From contig NZ_BMXY01000003.1 in the NCBI RefSeq assembly GCF_014651995.1, positions 124,001 to 188,000 on the forward strand: a stretch of DNA of 64,000 bases, in the 5' to 3' direction. Under the pieces are notes generated by a model. It did not search any database and was not told the origin of the DNA. It worked only from the letters and a program-made list of their open reading frames with translations. Positions within the stretch are counted from its first letter, which is position 1. The number at the start of each line of letters is the position of its first letter. The stretch comes from Cognatilysobacter xinjiangensis. Lineage in GTDB: Bacteria; Pseudomonadota; Gammaproteobacteria; Xanthomonadales; Xanthomonadaceae. Shown one piece after another: positions 28,315 to 37,029 of the stretch. Made by a program: the position numbers and the translations under genes.

Positions 28315-29682
28315 TCAGCCCTGCAGCAGCTCGATGACGGTGGCACGCGGGAGCTTGCCTGTTTCGTTGCGCGGCAATGATGCGACGCAACGGAGACGGC
28401 GCGGCAGGAACACCGGATCCATCTGCGTGCGCAGCACGCGCAGGATCGCATCGGCATCGAGCGTGGGCGCGACCGCGAGTGCGGCGATGCGCGCGACGCC
28501 GTGCGCATCCGCATCGAGCTGCACGACGACGCCGTCGACAACGCCCGGCACCGCGAGCAGTCGCCGCGTGAGGTCGCCGAGCGAAGCGCGCTTGCCGGCG
28601 ATCTCGAGAAGATCGGCATTGCGACCGCAGAGGCGGAAGCGCGCATCGGGCAGCAGCTCGACGATGTCGGCGAGCGCGACCGGCGCGGCGAGATGCGGCG
28701 CGTCGACCAGCGTGCCGTCGGGCTGCGGATGCAGTCGCACGCCCGGCAACAGCGTCCATGCATCGTCCTGCGCGGTGCGGCGGCGCGCGAAGATGCAGGT
28801 CTCGGTCGAGCCGAACATCTCGCGCACCTCGCAGCCGAACGCAGCCTCCGCGGCCCGCGCAAGTTCGGCGGGCAGCGGTGCCGTGGCCGAGACGATGCCC
28901 GCGAGCGGCGGCATGCGGAACGACGAATCGTCGACGCTCGCCTGCACCAGCGCGCGCAGGTGCACCGGCGTGCTGACCAGCAGCGCGGGGCGTGGGCATT
29001 CAGCGAGCGCACGCGCGACGTCCTGCGGGAAGAACGGGCGGCCGCCGTGCACGGCGAGATCGCCCAGCAGCGGCAGCAGCACCGACATCTCCATGCCGTA
29101 CATGTGCTGCGGCGGCACCGTCGCCACCAGCGGCGTGGTGATGCCAGGCGCGAGCAGGTCGTCGAGCGCGGCGAGGTTCTGCGCGGTGCTGGCGACGAAG
29201 CTCGCGAGCGTCTTGAGGTTGGGCTTGGGCTGGCCGGTGCTGCCGGACGTGAAGCCGATCACCAGCGCGGCGTCTGCATCGATCTCCAGCGGCGGGCCGT
29301 CGAGCGCGGGCAGCGTGTCGGGCAGGCGGTGGTAGCCGGGCGGCGCGGGATCGAGCATGCCGTCGCCGATGCAGATCGAATCGGGGTGCTCGACCCGCAC
29401 GGCGTCGACCACCGCCGGCGCGCGCGAGGACGGCAGCAGCGTCACCTGCCCGCGCAGGGCGGCGGCGGCGAGCGCGACGATGAAGCGGTAGCGATCCTCG
29501 CAAAGGTTCACCGCGTACGCGGCCGGCGGCAAGGTGCCGGCGACGGCGCGCACGTGCGACTCGAAGGTCTCGCGGGTGACCGGGCGGCCGTGGTCGTAGG
29601 CGACCACGCGCGTGGACGGGCCGGTCACCAGCGCCTGCAGGCGCGCGCCCCCGTCGAGTTCTGTTCCGACCACCGCCGACAT
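28315..29682 (-). CDS. AMP-dependent ligase, likely aryl-ACP ligase of the xanthomonadin pathway
   Basis: The 455-residue protein belongs to the AMP-binding (ANL) superfamily: FTSGSTGQPKPNLKT (P-loop), GMEMSVLLPLLG, MFGSTETCIF, and NETGKLPRATV with the catalytic lysine. It is short for acyl-CoA ligases (usually 500-550). In Xanthomonas, XanA2 activates 3-hydroxybenzoate and loads the pigment ACP; the pairing here with a phosphopantetheinyl transferase gene, 65 bases away and divergent, suits such an enzyme. The pigment cluster proper is 20 kb away, so this would be a split pathway. The substrate is inferred, not shown. Confidence 0.75.
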   Translation of the reverse strand: MSAVVGTELDGGARLQALVTGPSTRVVAYDHGRPVTRETFESHVRAVAGTLPPAAYAVNLCEDRYRFIVALAAAALRGQVTLLPSSRAPAVVDAVRVEHPDSICIGDGMLDPAPPGYHRLPDTLPALDGPPLEIDADAALVIGFTSGSTGQPKPNLKTLASFVASTAQNLAALDDLLAPGITTPLVATVPPQHMYGMEMSVLLPLLGDLAVHGGRPFFPQDVARALAECPRPALLVSTPVHLRALVQASVDDSSFRMPPLAGIVSATAPLPAELARAAEAAFGCEVREMFGSTETCIFARRRTAQDDAWTLLPGVRLHPQPDGTLVDAPHLAAPVALADIVELLPDARFRLCGRNADLLEIAGKRASLGDLTRRLLAVPGVVDGVVVQLDADAHGVARIAALAVAPTLDADAILRVLRTQMDPVFLPRRLRCVASLPRNETGKLPRATVIELLQG

Positions 29683-29747
29683 GCTGGTTCCGACCTGCGT
29701 TCCCCGGCGGCTTACTTTACGCTGCGGGCCCCGCCCGGTCAGCCGCG

Positions 29748-30353
29748 ATGCCCGCTTCCGCCCGCCCCCGCCGCTTCGGCCCGGTGCTCGTCGCCGACCT
29801 CGCGTTGCCGCCGAAGGCGGCGGCCGAGCCGGCCGCGCGCGCCTGGCTGGGCGCCGAACTCGGCGTGGACCCGGCGGCGCTGGCGATCGGCCGCGGCCCG
29901 CACGGCCGCCCCGCGCTGCAGCTCGGCGACTGGGACTGCAACTGGAGCCACAGCGGCGACCGGCTGGCGATCGCGCTGGGCGAGGGCGTGCGCGTGGGCA
30001 TCGATATCGAGCGCCCGCGGGCCCGCCCGCGCGTGCTCGAACTCGCCGACCGCTACTTCGCCCCGGGCGAGACCGCCGGCCTTGCCGCCCTCCCCGAGGA
30101 CCGGCGCGCCGATGCCTTCCTGCGCCTGTGGTGCGCCAAGGAGTCCGTGCTGAAGGCGCATGGGCGCGGACTGGCCTTCGGCCTGCACCGGCTGTGCTTC
30201 GACGGCTTCGAAGATCCGGCGGCCGCGCCACGCCTTGTCGCCATGGACGCCGCGCTCGGCGCACCGGGCGACTGGACCCTGCGGCGCCTGCCGCTGGACG
30301 GGTTCGTCGGCATGCTGGCCTGGCACCCGGCCGGGCCGCGCTTTTCCGACTAG
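29748..30353 (+). CDS. Sfp/HetI-type 4'-phosphopantetheinyl transferase
   Basis: The 201-residue enzyme activates carrier proteins by transferring phosphopantetheine from CoA. The motifs are [11 protein letters not shown] (magnesium-binding D and E), [18 protein letters not shown] (the WxxKES core) and the earlier [14 protein letters not shown]. It likely serves the aryl-polyene ACP at 7.6 kb; a HetI-like transferase is reported to be needed for xanthomonadin in Xanthomonas. The stop overlaps the stop of convergent rsmG by four bases (CTAG). A divergent promoter with the AMP-dependent ligase gene is likely. Confidence 0.9.
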   Translation: MPASARPRRFGPVLVADLALPPKAAAEPAARAWLGAELGVDPAALAIGRGPHGRPALQLGDWDCNWSHSGDRLAIALGEGVRVGIDIERPRARPRVLELADRYFAPGETAGLAALPEDRRADAFLRLWCAKESVLKAHGRGLAFGLHRLCFDGFEDPAAAPRLVAMDAALGAPGDWTLRRLPLDGFVGMLAWHPAGPRFSD

Positions 30354-31000
30354 GCGCGGCCGACCGTCACCAGGTGGCGCTCGGCGGTCAGGCCCGGCAC
30401 CCGCAGCGGCCGGCTGTCGCGCAGCACCCAGCCGGCCGGCAGCTGCGCCAGCTCGTCGGCGGGATGGACGCCCTTCATCGCCAGCAGCACGCCGTCCCCG
30501 GCGAGCAGATGCCCGCCCAATTCGAGGATCAGCGGGATCGTCGCCAGCGCGCGCGCGGTGATCGCGGCGTAGGCGCCTGGCTCGTCCAGCGCCTCGATGC
30601 GCGACTCGGCCACGCGCGCGCCGTCCAGCCCCAGCTCACGGATCGCCTGGCGCATGAAGCGCGCCTTCTTGCCCGCGCTCTCGACCAGCGTGACGCGCAG
30701 GCCCGGCTTGACGATCGCCAGCGGGATGCCGGGCAGGCCGGCGCCGGTGCCGAGGTCGGCCAACGCGCCGTTCGAGGCGACCAGCGGGTCGACGAAGGCG
30801 TGCATGGCCAGCGAGTCCAGCAGGTGCTTGGTCACCATCTCGCGCGGGTCGCGGATGGCGGTGAGGTTGTAGGTCGCGTTCCAGCGCACCAGCAGCGCCA
30901 GGTAGGCGAGCAGGCGCGGGGCATGCGCGGTGTCGAGGCCGAGGTCGGTCAGGCCCGACTCGAGCATCGGACGAAGGTCGGAGGGCAGGTCGGCAGGCAT
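30350..31000 (-). CDS. rsmG: 16S rRNA (guanine-527-N7)-methyltransferase
   Basis: The 216-residue protein has the GidB/RsmG signatures [21 protein letters not shown] and [16 protein letters not shown] (SAM site), followed by [19 protein letters not shown] and ITARAL. It methylates G527 of 16S rRNA. The gene order rsmG-parA-parB is a classic arrangement near the replication origin, although here rsmG is divergent from parAB. The ATG at 31000 gives the usual length; longer in-frame extensions lack homology. Confidence 0.95.
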   Translation of the reverse strand: MPADLPSDLRPMLESGLTDLGLDTAHAPRLLAYLALLVRWNATYNLTAIRDPREMVTKHLLDSLAMHAFVDPLVASNGALADLGTGAGLPGIPLAIVKPGLRVTLVESAGKKARFMRQAIRELGLDGARVAESRIEALDEPGAYAAITARALATIPLILELGGHLLAGDGVLLAMKGVHPADELAQLPAGWVLRDSRPLRVPGLTAERHLVTVGRA

Positions 31001-31158
31001 CGCGACAGTATGACCGGCGCCCGCCCGCGCGCTCCGCGCCTCATGGTGCGGCGCGCGGGCGGGTATCCTAGGCGGTCCGGAGCGGACCCGACCGACCGCC
31101 GCGCAGGCGGCCCGGTTCCGTTCCGCGTCCACCGCAGCCAGCCAGGGGAACGAGCCGA

Positions 31159-31933
31159 ATGGCCCGCATCATCGCGATCGACCACGGCCGTGAACCTCGC
31201 CGCCGGGCTCGCCCGCGCGCCGCAGAAGGTGCTGCTGGTCGACCTCGATCCGCAGGGCAACGCGACGATGGGCTCGGGCGTGGACAAGCGCGCGATCGAG
31301 GCGTCGATCACCGAGGTGCTGCTCGGCGAGTCCGACGCGAAATCCGCCATCGTGCGCACCGCCGAGGACTTCGACCTGCTGCCCGGCAACATCGACCTCA
31401 CCGCCGCCGAGATCCAGCTGATGGATCGCGGCGAGCGCGAGCAGCAGCTCAAGGCCGCGCTGGAACCGCTGCGCGCCGACTACGACTTCATCCTCATCGA
31501 CTGCCCGCCGGCGCTGTCGCTGCTCACGCTCAACGCGCTGACCGCCGCGGACTCGGTGATCGTGCCGATGCAGTGCGAGTACTACGCGCTCGAAGGCATT
31601 TCGGCGCTGGTCGAAACGATCGAGGCCATTCGCGCGCGCCTGAATCCGAAGCTCGAGATCGAGGGCGTGCTGCGCACCATGTTCGACGTGCGCAACAACC
31701 TCGCCAACGCGGTGTCGGCCGAGCTCATCAACCATTTCGGCGACAAGGTCTTCCGCACCATCGTGCCGCGCAACGTGCGCCTCGCGGAGGCGCCGAGCCA
31801 CGGCCAGTCGATCGTCGGCTACGACCGCGCCAGCCGCGGCGGCGTGGCATACCTCGGCCTCGCCGGCGAAGTGGTGCGCCGTGCGCGCGAGCGCGACGTC
31901 GCGGCGAAGAAGGCGCAGGAGGCTGCGGCATGA
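31159..31933 (+). pseudogene. parA: parA with a deleted P-loop and frameshift near codon 7
   Basis: The start ATGGCCCGCATCATCGCGATC encodes MARIIAI, the normal ParA N-terminus, but the sequence then jumps to TTAVNLAAGLARAPQKVL in another frame. The intervening ANQKGGVGKT Walker A loop is absent, and the junction (31179/31180) shifts the frame by a deletion of about 26 or 29 bases, judged from family consensus. The rest is intact to the stop: LLVDLDPQGNATMG, DFILIDCPPALSLLTLNAL, PRNVRLAEAPSHGQS. Without the P-loop it cannot hydrolyse ATP normally. The stop overlaps parB by four bases. It is either a real inactivation or a sequence/assembly error. Confidence 0.8.
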
Positions 31934-32844
31934 GCACGGCGAAGAAGCGCGGCCTCGGCCGCGGGCTGGAAGCGCTGCTCGGCCCGAAGGCCGCGGCGGA
32001 GGCGCCGCAGATCGTCGAGGCGCAGCCGGGCGACACGCTGCGCCAGCTCCCCGTCGACGCGCTGGTCGCCGGCAAGTACCAGCCGCGCCGCCACTGGGAC
32101 GAAGCCAAGCTCGCCGAGCTGTCGGAATCGATCAAGGCGCAGGGCGTGATCCAGCCGATCGTGGTGCGCGAGATCCGCGACCACGGCGGCAAGACCTACG
32201 AGATCATCGCCGGCGAACGCCGCTGGCGCGCGTCCAAGCTCGCGGGCCTCGCCGAGATCCCGGTGGTGGTGCGCGAGGTCGACGACCGCACCGTGGTCGC
32301 GATGGCGCTGATCGAGAACATCCAGCGCGAGGACCTCAACCCGCTGGAAGAGGCGCAGGCGCTGCAGCGCCTGATCGACGAGTTCGACCTCACCCATGCG
32401 CAGGCCGCGGAAGCCGTGGGCCGTTCGCGCGCCGCGGTGTCGAACCTGCTGCGTCTGCTGGAATTGCCGCCCGAGATCCGCGTGCTGGTGGAAACCCGCG
32501 CGATCGAGATGGGCCATGCGCGCGCATTGCTGCCGCTGCAGCCGCAGGCCGCCGTCGCGCTCGCGCGGCAGGCCGCGGAAAACGGCTGGTCGGTGCGCGA
32601 GGTCGAGCACCGCGTGCAGCAGCTGATGGCGGGGCAAGTGCCAGGCGGCGCGAAGCCGCGCGCGGCCAAGGCGCGTCCGCAGGCCGACATCGTCGCGCTC
32701 GAGCGCGAGCTCGCGGAGACGCTGGGCACCAAGGTCAACGTGCTCAACGGCCGCGGCAACAAGGGCCGGCTGGTCATCCACTACAGCGACCTCGAATCGC
32801 TGGACGGCGTGCTCGAGCGCCTGCGGGGCCCGCGCGCGGGCTGA
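31930..32844 (+). CDS. parB: Chromosome-partitioning protein ParB
   Basis: The 304-residue protein is complete: MSTAKKRGLGRGLEALLG (N-terminal ParA-contact motif), then YQPRRHWDEAKLAELSESIK, IIAGERRWRA (CTP-binding motif region), IENIQREDLNPLEEA, and a helix-turn-helix with VGRSRAAVSNLLRLLELP for parS binding. A C-terminal dimerisation domain ends in IHYSDLESLDGVLERL. It overlaps parA by four bases. If parA is truly inactive, ParB would act without its normal ATPase unless another copy exists. No parS-like 16-mer palindrome was noticed in the window. Confidence 0.95.
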   Translation: MSTAKKRGLGRGLEALLGPKAAAEAPQIVEAQPGDTLRQLPVDALVAGKYQPRRHWDEAKLAELSESIKAQGVIQPIVVREIRDHGGKTYEIIAGERRWRASKLAGLAEIPVVVREVDDRTVVAMALIENIQREDLNPLEEAQALQRLIDEFDLTHAQAAEAVGRSRAAVSNLLRLLELPPEIRVLVETRAIEMGHARALLPLQPQAAVALARQAAENGWSVREVEHRVQQLMAGQVPGGAKPRAAKARPQADIVALERELAETLGTKVNVLNGRGNKGRLVIHYSDLESLDGVLERLRGPRAG

Positions 32845-32993
32845 CCGCGGTCGAACCCGGTCGAGGCTGCAGGCGCGCGGCGTACCGCAGCGTCGCCCTG
32901 CGGCGACGGCGGCCGCGGAACTATCGGCGACAATGCCGCTCCAACGGGCCCACGAGCCCCGTCGCACGGACGCGGCCACCCATCGAGATCCCC

Positions 32994-33719
32994 ATGACGC
33001 CCGCTTTTCCGCTCTCCGTCGTCGTTCCGGTCTACAACGAGGCGGGCAACGTCGCGCCGCTGGTACGCGAGATCGTGCAGGCCCTGCGTGGCGTCACCGA
33101 GTTCGAGATCGTCTACGTCGACGACTGCTCGAAGGACGACACCGTCGCCGCGCTGCAGGCACTGAAGGCCGAGGCGCCCGAGCTGCGCATCGTGCGGCAC
33201 CTGAGCAACAGCGGGCAGAGCACGGCGACGCGCAACGGCGTCAAGGCCGCGCGCGGCGCGTGGATCGCCACGCTCGATGGCGACGGCCAGAACGATCCGA
33301 CCGACATTCCCAAGCTGCTCGCCATGCGCGACGAGTCGCCGGCCGACGTGAAACTGTTCGCCGGCTGGCGCGTGCAGCGAAAGGACACCGGCAGCAAGCG
33401 CTGGGCGTCGAAGATCGCCAACGCGATCCGCTCGCGGATGCTGCGCGATTCCACGCCCGACACCGGCTGCGGCATCAAGCTGTTCGAGCGCGAGGCCTTC
33501 CTCGACCTGCCCTACTTCGACCACATGCACCGCTACCTGCCCGCGCTGATGCAGCGCGCCGGCTGGAAGACGGTGAGCGTGCCGGTGAACCACCGCCCGC
33601 GCGGCGCCGGCGTGTCGAAGTACAACAACTTGAACCGCGCGCTGGTCGGCATCCGCGACCTGCGCGGCGTGGCCTGGCTGATCACCCGCTCGCGCCTCAC
33701 GCGGACCGAGGAGGTCTGA
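32994..33719 (+). CDS. Family 2 glycosyltransferase (DPM1/ArnC-like)
   Basis: The 241-residue enzyme has the GT2 fold start LSVVVPVYNEAGNVAPLV, YVDDCSKDDT, the DxD-type LDGDGQNDP and a conserved MLRDSTPDTGCGIKLF block. There are no membrane helices, unlike ArnC. These enzymes move a sugar from a nucleotide donor to a polyprenyl phosphate. Three bases after its stop follows a small LAB_N membrane protein; the same pair is seen in other gammaproteobacteria and is thought to build a lipid-linked sugar donor for envelope modification. Confidence 0.85.
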   Translation: MTPAFPLSVVVPVYNEAGNVAPLVREIVQALRGVTEFEIVYVDDCSKDDTVAALQALKAEAPELRIVRHLSNSGQSTATRNGVKAARGAWIATLDGDGQNDPTDIPKLLAMRDESPADVKLFAGWRVQRKDTGSKRWASKIANAIRSRMLRDSTPDTGCGIKLFEREAFLDLPYFDHMHRYLPALMQRAGWKTVSVPVNHRPRGAGVSKYNNLNRALVGIRDLRGVAWLITRSRLTRTEEV

Positions 33720-33721
33720 CC

Positions 33722-34063
33722 GTGGTGGGCGACTTCATGAACAGCCCGATCCCGTGGCTCGCGTGGACGGGGCTGCATGCCTCGCCGTGGAAACTGATCG
33801 GCCTGGTCGGCGCGGCCATGTTCGGCGGGCGCTGGCTGGTGCAGTTCACCGCCAGCCGCCGTGCCGGCAAGCCGGTGATCCCTCGCCTGTTCTGGTACAT
33901 GAGCGTGGTCGGCAGCCTGATGACGCTGAGCTACTTCGTGTTCTCGCAGAAGCGCGACTCGGTGGGCGTGATCCAGAACCTGTTCCCGGCGTTCACCGCC
34001 GTCTACAGCCTGTGGCTGGACATCCGCCATCGCGGCTGGCGGCGCGACCGCGCCCCGCACTGA
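33722..34063 (+). CDS. LAB_N (lipid-A-disaccharide synthase N-terminal-like) membrane protein
   Basis: The start is a GTG at 33722, because GAGGAGG (33708-33714) lies seven bases before it; an ATG fifteen bases later is too far from that site. The 113-residue protein has three membrane helices; WKLIGLVGAAMFGGRWLVQF and VIPRLFWYMSVVGSLMTLSY are typical of the LAB_N domain. Such proteins occur next to polyprenyl-phosphate glycosyltransferases and may act as flippase or membrane partners. It has no active site of its own. Confidence 0.85.
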   Translation: MVGDFMNSPIPWLAWTGLHASPWKLIGLVGAAMFGGRWLVQFTASRRAGKPVIPRLFWYMSVVGSLMTLSYFVFSQKRDSVGVIQNLFPAFTAVYSLWLDIRHRGWRRDRAPH

Positions 34064-34116
34064 GCACTGCGCCGCCCGGCTGAACGGGCCCGCCGCGGCG
34101 CGGCACGCGTAAGTGC

Positions 34117-34145
34117 TTGCCCGCAAAGGGATCTGCGGCCATAAT
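34117..34145 (+). promoter_or_regulatory. Sigma-70 promoter for rpmB-rpmG
   Basis: TTGCCC (34117-34122) and CATAAT (34140-34145) are separated by exactly 17 bases, one of the best sigma-70 matches in the window. Transcription would begin near 34152, giving a leader of about 187 bases before rpmB. Confidence 0.7.
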
Positions 34146-34338
34146 GCGCGGCTCGCTGCGTCCGCCGTCTTCCATCGGCGCGGACGTCCACCGGAAAGCG
34201 CGTTTTCCGGCACCTGCGAATCGCCCGCCGCGCTTCCTGCGTGCGTGGGCACCCCGCCCGCATCGCGCGACGCCCACAAGGCGCGTCGGGGCCGCCGCCT
34301 CCCTGGCCAAGGGAAGCCCAATACCTCTCGAGGTGCGT

Positions 34339-34575
34339 ATGTCCAAGGTATGCCAGGTCACCGGCAAGCGTACGGTGACGGGTAACAACGTCTCCCACGC
34401 CAACAACAAGACCCGCCGCCGTTTCCAGCCGAACCTCCACGAGCGCCGCTTCTGGGTCGCTTCGGAGAATCGCTGGGTCAAGCTGCGTATTTCCGCCAAT
34501 GCCCTGCGCACCATCGACAAGAACGGCATCGACGCCGTGCTCGCCGATCTTCGCGCCCGCGGCGAAAAGATCTGA
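34339..34575 (+). CDS. rpmB: 50S ribosomal protein L28
   Basis: The 78-residue protein reads [20 protein letters not shown], then [19 protein letters not shown], an unmistakable L28. GAGGTGCG precedes the ATG. It is followed 13 bases later by rpmG, the conserved rpmB-rpmG pair. The unusually long leader could hold regulatory structure. Confidence 0.97.
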   Translation: MSKVCQVTGKRTVTGNNVSHANNKTRRRFQPNLHERRFWVASENRWVKLRISANALRTIDKNGIDAVLADLRARGEKI

Positions 34576-34588
34576 GGAGTAGACGACG

Positions 34589-34753
34589 ATGGCTTCCAAG
34601 CGCGACAAGATCCGCCTGATCTCCTCGGCCGGCACCGGTCACTTCTACACGACCGACAAGAACAAGAAGAACACGCCCGGCAAGATGGAAATCAAGAAGT
34701 ACGATCCGGTGGTGCGCAAGCACGTGCCGTACAAGGAAGGCAAGATCAAGTAA
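34589..34753 (+). CDS. rpmG: 50S ribosomal protein L33
   Basis: A 54-residue protein starting [20 protein letters not shown] and ending VPYKEGKIK, closely matching gammaproteobacterial L33. There are no cysteines, so it is the zinc-independent form. GAGGAG lies about ten bases upstream. A strong terminator follows. Confidence 0.97.
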   Translation: MASKRDKIRLISSAGTGHFYTTDKNKKNTPGKMEIKKYDPVVRKHVPYKEGKIK

Positions 34754-34780
34754 GCCCTGGCTTGCGATCGCTTTCCTGCG

Positions 34781-34806
34781 AAAAACCCGCCTTCCGGCGG
34801 GTTTTT
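34781..34806 (+). terminator. Intrinsic terminator after rpmG
   Basis: A perfect 11-bp stem, AAAAACCCGCC / GGCGGGTTTTT, with a TTCC loop and further T residues. It can also act for the convergent gene at 34,833. Confidence 0.9.
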
Positions 34807-34832
34807 TGTTGCGCGGCCGATGCGTGTCGCGG

Positions 34833-35090
34833 TCAGTGCATGCGCGGGCCGCGACGGCGCTCCACGTAATCGGGCAGTACCTTGTCGGCGGCGGTGAGCG
34901 GCGTGACGCTCAGGCGCAGGCCTGCCGCGCCGAGCGCGCTCTTGACCTCGTGGAAGGTCGCCCATTCGGGCATGTCGCGAAGCGCGCTCTCGACCAGCGT
35001 CAGGTCCCCGGTCTCCCGGCAGGTGCGGAAGTACTCGGTGAGGTCGGCGGTGGAACGCAGGTAGTCCGCTATGCGTCGGTTCTCATCCAT
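34833..35090 (-). CDS. Small helical protein, antidote-like
   Basis: I do not firmly recognise this 85-residue protein. YLRSTADLTEYFRTCRETGD and LVESALRDMPEWATFHEVKS, followed by LRLSVTPL, faintly resemble HigA-type addiction-module antidotes, but the helix-turn-helix is not convincing and no toxin gene lies beside it. It is 78 bases after the GGDEF gene on the same strand and may be the last gene of that unit. Confidence 0.55.
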   Translation of the reverse strand: MDENRRIADYLRSTADLTEYFRTCRETGDLTLVESALRDMPEWATFHEVKSALGAAGLRLSVTPLTAADKVLPDYVERRRGPRMH

Positions 35091-35168
35091 GCGGAGGTCG
35101 TCGCGGCTCGGGCGTGGGCCCCACGCTACCGCCCGCGTGTCGCGACCATGTCGACGTGCAGCGACGGC

Positions 35169-36977
35169 TCAGTATTCGCGCAGCATCGCCTCGGCATTGC
35201 GGCGGTCGAGCGCGGGCTCGGCCTGACCGGCGCCGGGTACCGGCGGCGGCGTGTACAGCGCCACCCGGTTGCGGCCGGCCAGCTTGGAGCGGTACATCGC
35301 CGCGTCGGCATGGGCGATCAGCGCCTCGTAGTCGTAGTCCGAGGCGCCCCGGGTGGCGACCACCCCGACGCTCGCCGTCACCGGCAGCCCGCAGCCGGTG
35401 GACCCTGCGTCGATCGAGGCGATCGCGCGGCGGCAGGCCTCGGCCGTGCGCATGGCCGCATCGGCATCGCAGTCGACCAGCGTCAGCGCGAACTCCTCGC
35501 CGCCGAGTCGTCCGAACAGATCCTGCTCGCGGCAATGCAGACGCCCGACGCGCGCGACCTCGCGCAGCACCCAGTCGCCGGCGGCATGGCCGCACTGGTC
35601 GTTGATCTGCTTGAAGTGGTCGAGGTCGAGCAGCAGCACGCTGACCGGGCGCCGTCGCTCGGCGCAGGCCGCGAGCACGGCTTCGGATCGCTCGCGGAAA
35701 TGGCGACGGTTGGCCAGCCCGGTCAGCCCGTCGGTCTCGGCGAGACGGCGCAGCGAGCCGTGCATGCGGCGCGCGCGCCAGCCCCAGTAGCCGAACGAGG
35801 CCACCAGCACCAGCAGCAGCGCGATGGCCAGGCTGAAGTTCCACTTGGTGCGGCGGTCGACCTCCTGCTGCAGGCTCAGCAGGCGGTTCTTGCTGGTCAG
35901 CAGCGCGATCGACTGGTTCTTCTGCTTGATCTCATGGCGGCTGAGCTGGAACGCGTATTCGCGCGCCTTGATGTCGTCCAGCCGCGCCTTGTCGGCCTCG
36001 GCGTAGAGGCGGTAGTGGCGGAAGGCCTCGGCGGTGTCGCCGCGCTGCATCGCCGCCAGGTAGAGCACGCGGTGCGCGACGACGGTCGCCAACGAGGTCG
36101 GGTCCTGGCCGGGCGCGGTGACGATGGCGCGCGCCTGGGCCTGGGCCTTGGCGACGTCGCCCTCGTCGAGATGGAACTGCGCGAGAAGCTGGCGCACTTC
36201 GCCGATCAGGCGGGTGTAGCCCGTGTCGAGCGTCTCCGGCAGGTTCTTCTCCAGCAGCGCGATCGCCTGCTTGCGACGCCCGTGCGCCGCCCAATACTCG
36301 GCCAGCGTGGCGCGAATGGCGTTGACCGCCATCGGCTGCCGTTGCGCGGCGCAGTCGGCGATCGCCTCCTGGATGTCGCGCCCCTCGTCCAGCGTGCGTC
36401 CCAGTCCGTTGAGCGCACGCGCGCGGATCTGCCGTGCGCCGCAGCGGTTGTGCGGGTCAGGATGGTCGGCGAGCACGCGCTCGGCTTCATTGAGCGCGAG
36501 CTCGTAATGGCCGAATTCGTTGTAGAGCGTGCCGGCGACCGTGCCGCTGAGGTTGCGGATCGCCGGATCTTCGATGCGGTCGCGCATCGACAGCGCACGA
36601 TCGAGGTAACGCAGGCCGACGAGGTAGTCGCGCTTGAGCGCGGCGATGTTGCTGACCAGCAACGCGGCGCGGTAGCGCAGTACCGGCTCGGGTGCCTGCT
36701 CGACGAGCGCCATCGCATCGGCCGAGGCGCCCTGGTAATCGCCCGCGAACGCGCGCCGGTAGTCCTGCAGCAGGCGAAGGTGGCGAAGCTCGGACTCGTC
36801 GGCCCGGTCGCGGTCGCGGGCGAGGCCATCGACCAGTGCCACGAAGCGCGCCGAATCCCCGCTGCGCACCGCATCGGCCTCACGCAGGCGATCGGCGAAG
36901 GACGTCGCGCACGCCATCGCGGGGAGCAGGAACAGGCCTGCCCCCAGCAGCAACGACCGCAGGGAATGGATTGCCAT
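35169..36977 (-). CDS. Membrane diguanylate cyclase with periplasmic TPR sensor
   Basis: The 602-residue protein has a signal peptide (MAIHSLRSLLLGAGLFLLPA), a long TPR-like helical region (about 30-340) likely in the periplasm, a coiled coil (SRHEIKQKNQSIALLTSKN), one membrane helix (about 383-402) and a GGDEF domain (about 420-570). The active loop is GGEEF and the phosphate-binding segment DLDHFKQINDQCGHAAGD is intact, so it should make c-di-GMP. An RxxD inhibitory site is not evident. The TPR part may sense a protein or peptide. The gene starts 52 bases after the borosin precursor gene, in the same direction. Confidence 0.9.
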   Translation of the reverse strand: MAIHSLRSLLLGAGLFLLPAMACATSFADRLREADAVRSGDSARFVALVDGLARDRDRADESELRHLRLLQDYRRAFAGDYQGASADAMALVEQAPEPVLRYRAALLVSNIAALKRDYLVGLRYLDRALSMRDRIEDPAIRNLSGTVAGTLYNEFGHYELALNEAERVLADHPDPHNRCGARQIRARALNGLGRTLDEGRDIQEAIADCAAQRQPMAVNAIRATLAEYWAAHGRRKQAIALLEKNLPETLDTGYTRLIGEVRQLLAQFHLDEGDVAKAQAQARAIVTAPGQDPTSLATVVAHRVLYLAAMQRGDTAEAFRHYRLYAEADKARLDDIKAREYAFQLSRHEIKQKNQSIALLTSKNRLLSLQQEVDRRTKWNFSLAIALLLVLVASFGYWGWRARRMHGSLRRLAETDGLTGLANRRHFRERSEAVLAACAERRRPVSVLLLDLDHFKQINDQCGHAAGDWVLREVARVGRLHCREQDLFGRLGGEEFALTLVDCDADAAMRTAEACRRAIASIDAGSTGCGLPVTASVGVVATRGASDYDYEALIAHADAAMYRSKLAGRNRVALYTPPPVPGAGQAEPALDRRNAEAMLREY

Positions 36978-37029
36978 GCCGCGACTCCGCGCTCGGCTCG
37001 GAGACTGAATCCGAGCTGAGCATAACGCT

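Noticed and set aside
29612-31933. A 773-residue rightward frame ending in ParA
   Set aside because: The N-terminal two thirds read as low-complexity arginine-rich sequence over the ligase, transferase and rsmG genes.
31159-32844. A 561-residue frame joining the ParA start to all of ParB
   Set aside because: The middle is arginine-rich out-of-frame translation of parA. The fusion is only a by-product of the frameshift.
30350-33000. parS site near parAB
   Set aside because: No TGTTTCACGTGAAACA-like palindrome was noticed by eye in this stretch; a systematic search was not possible.
34833-35090. Toxin-antitoxin pair
   Set aside because: The antidote-like similarity is weak and there is no partner toxin gene.
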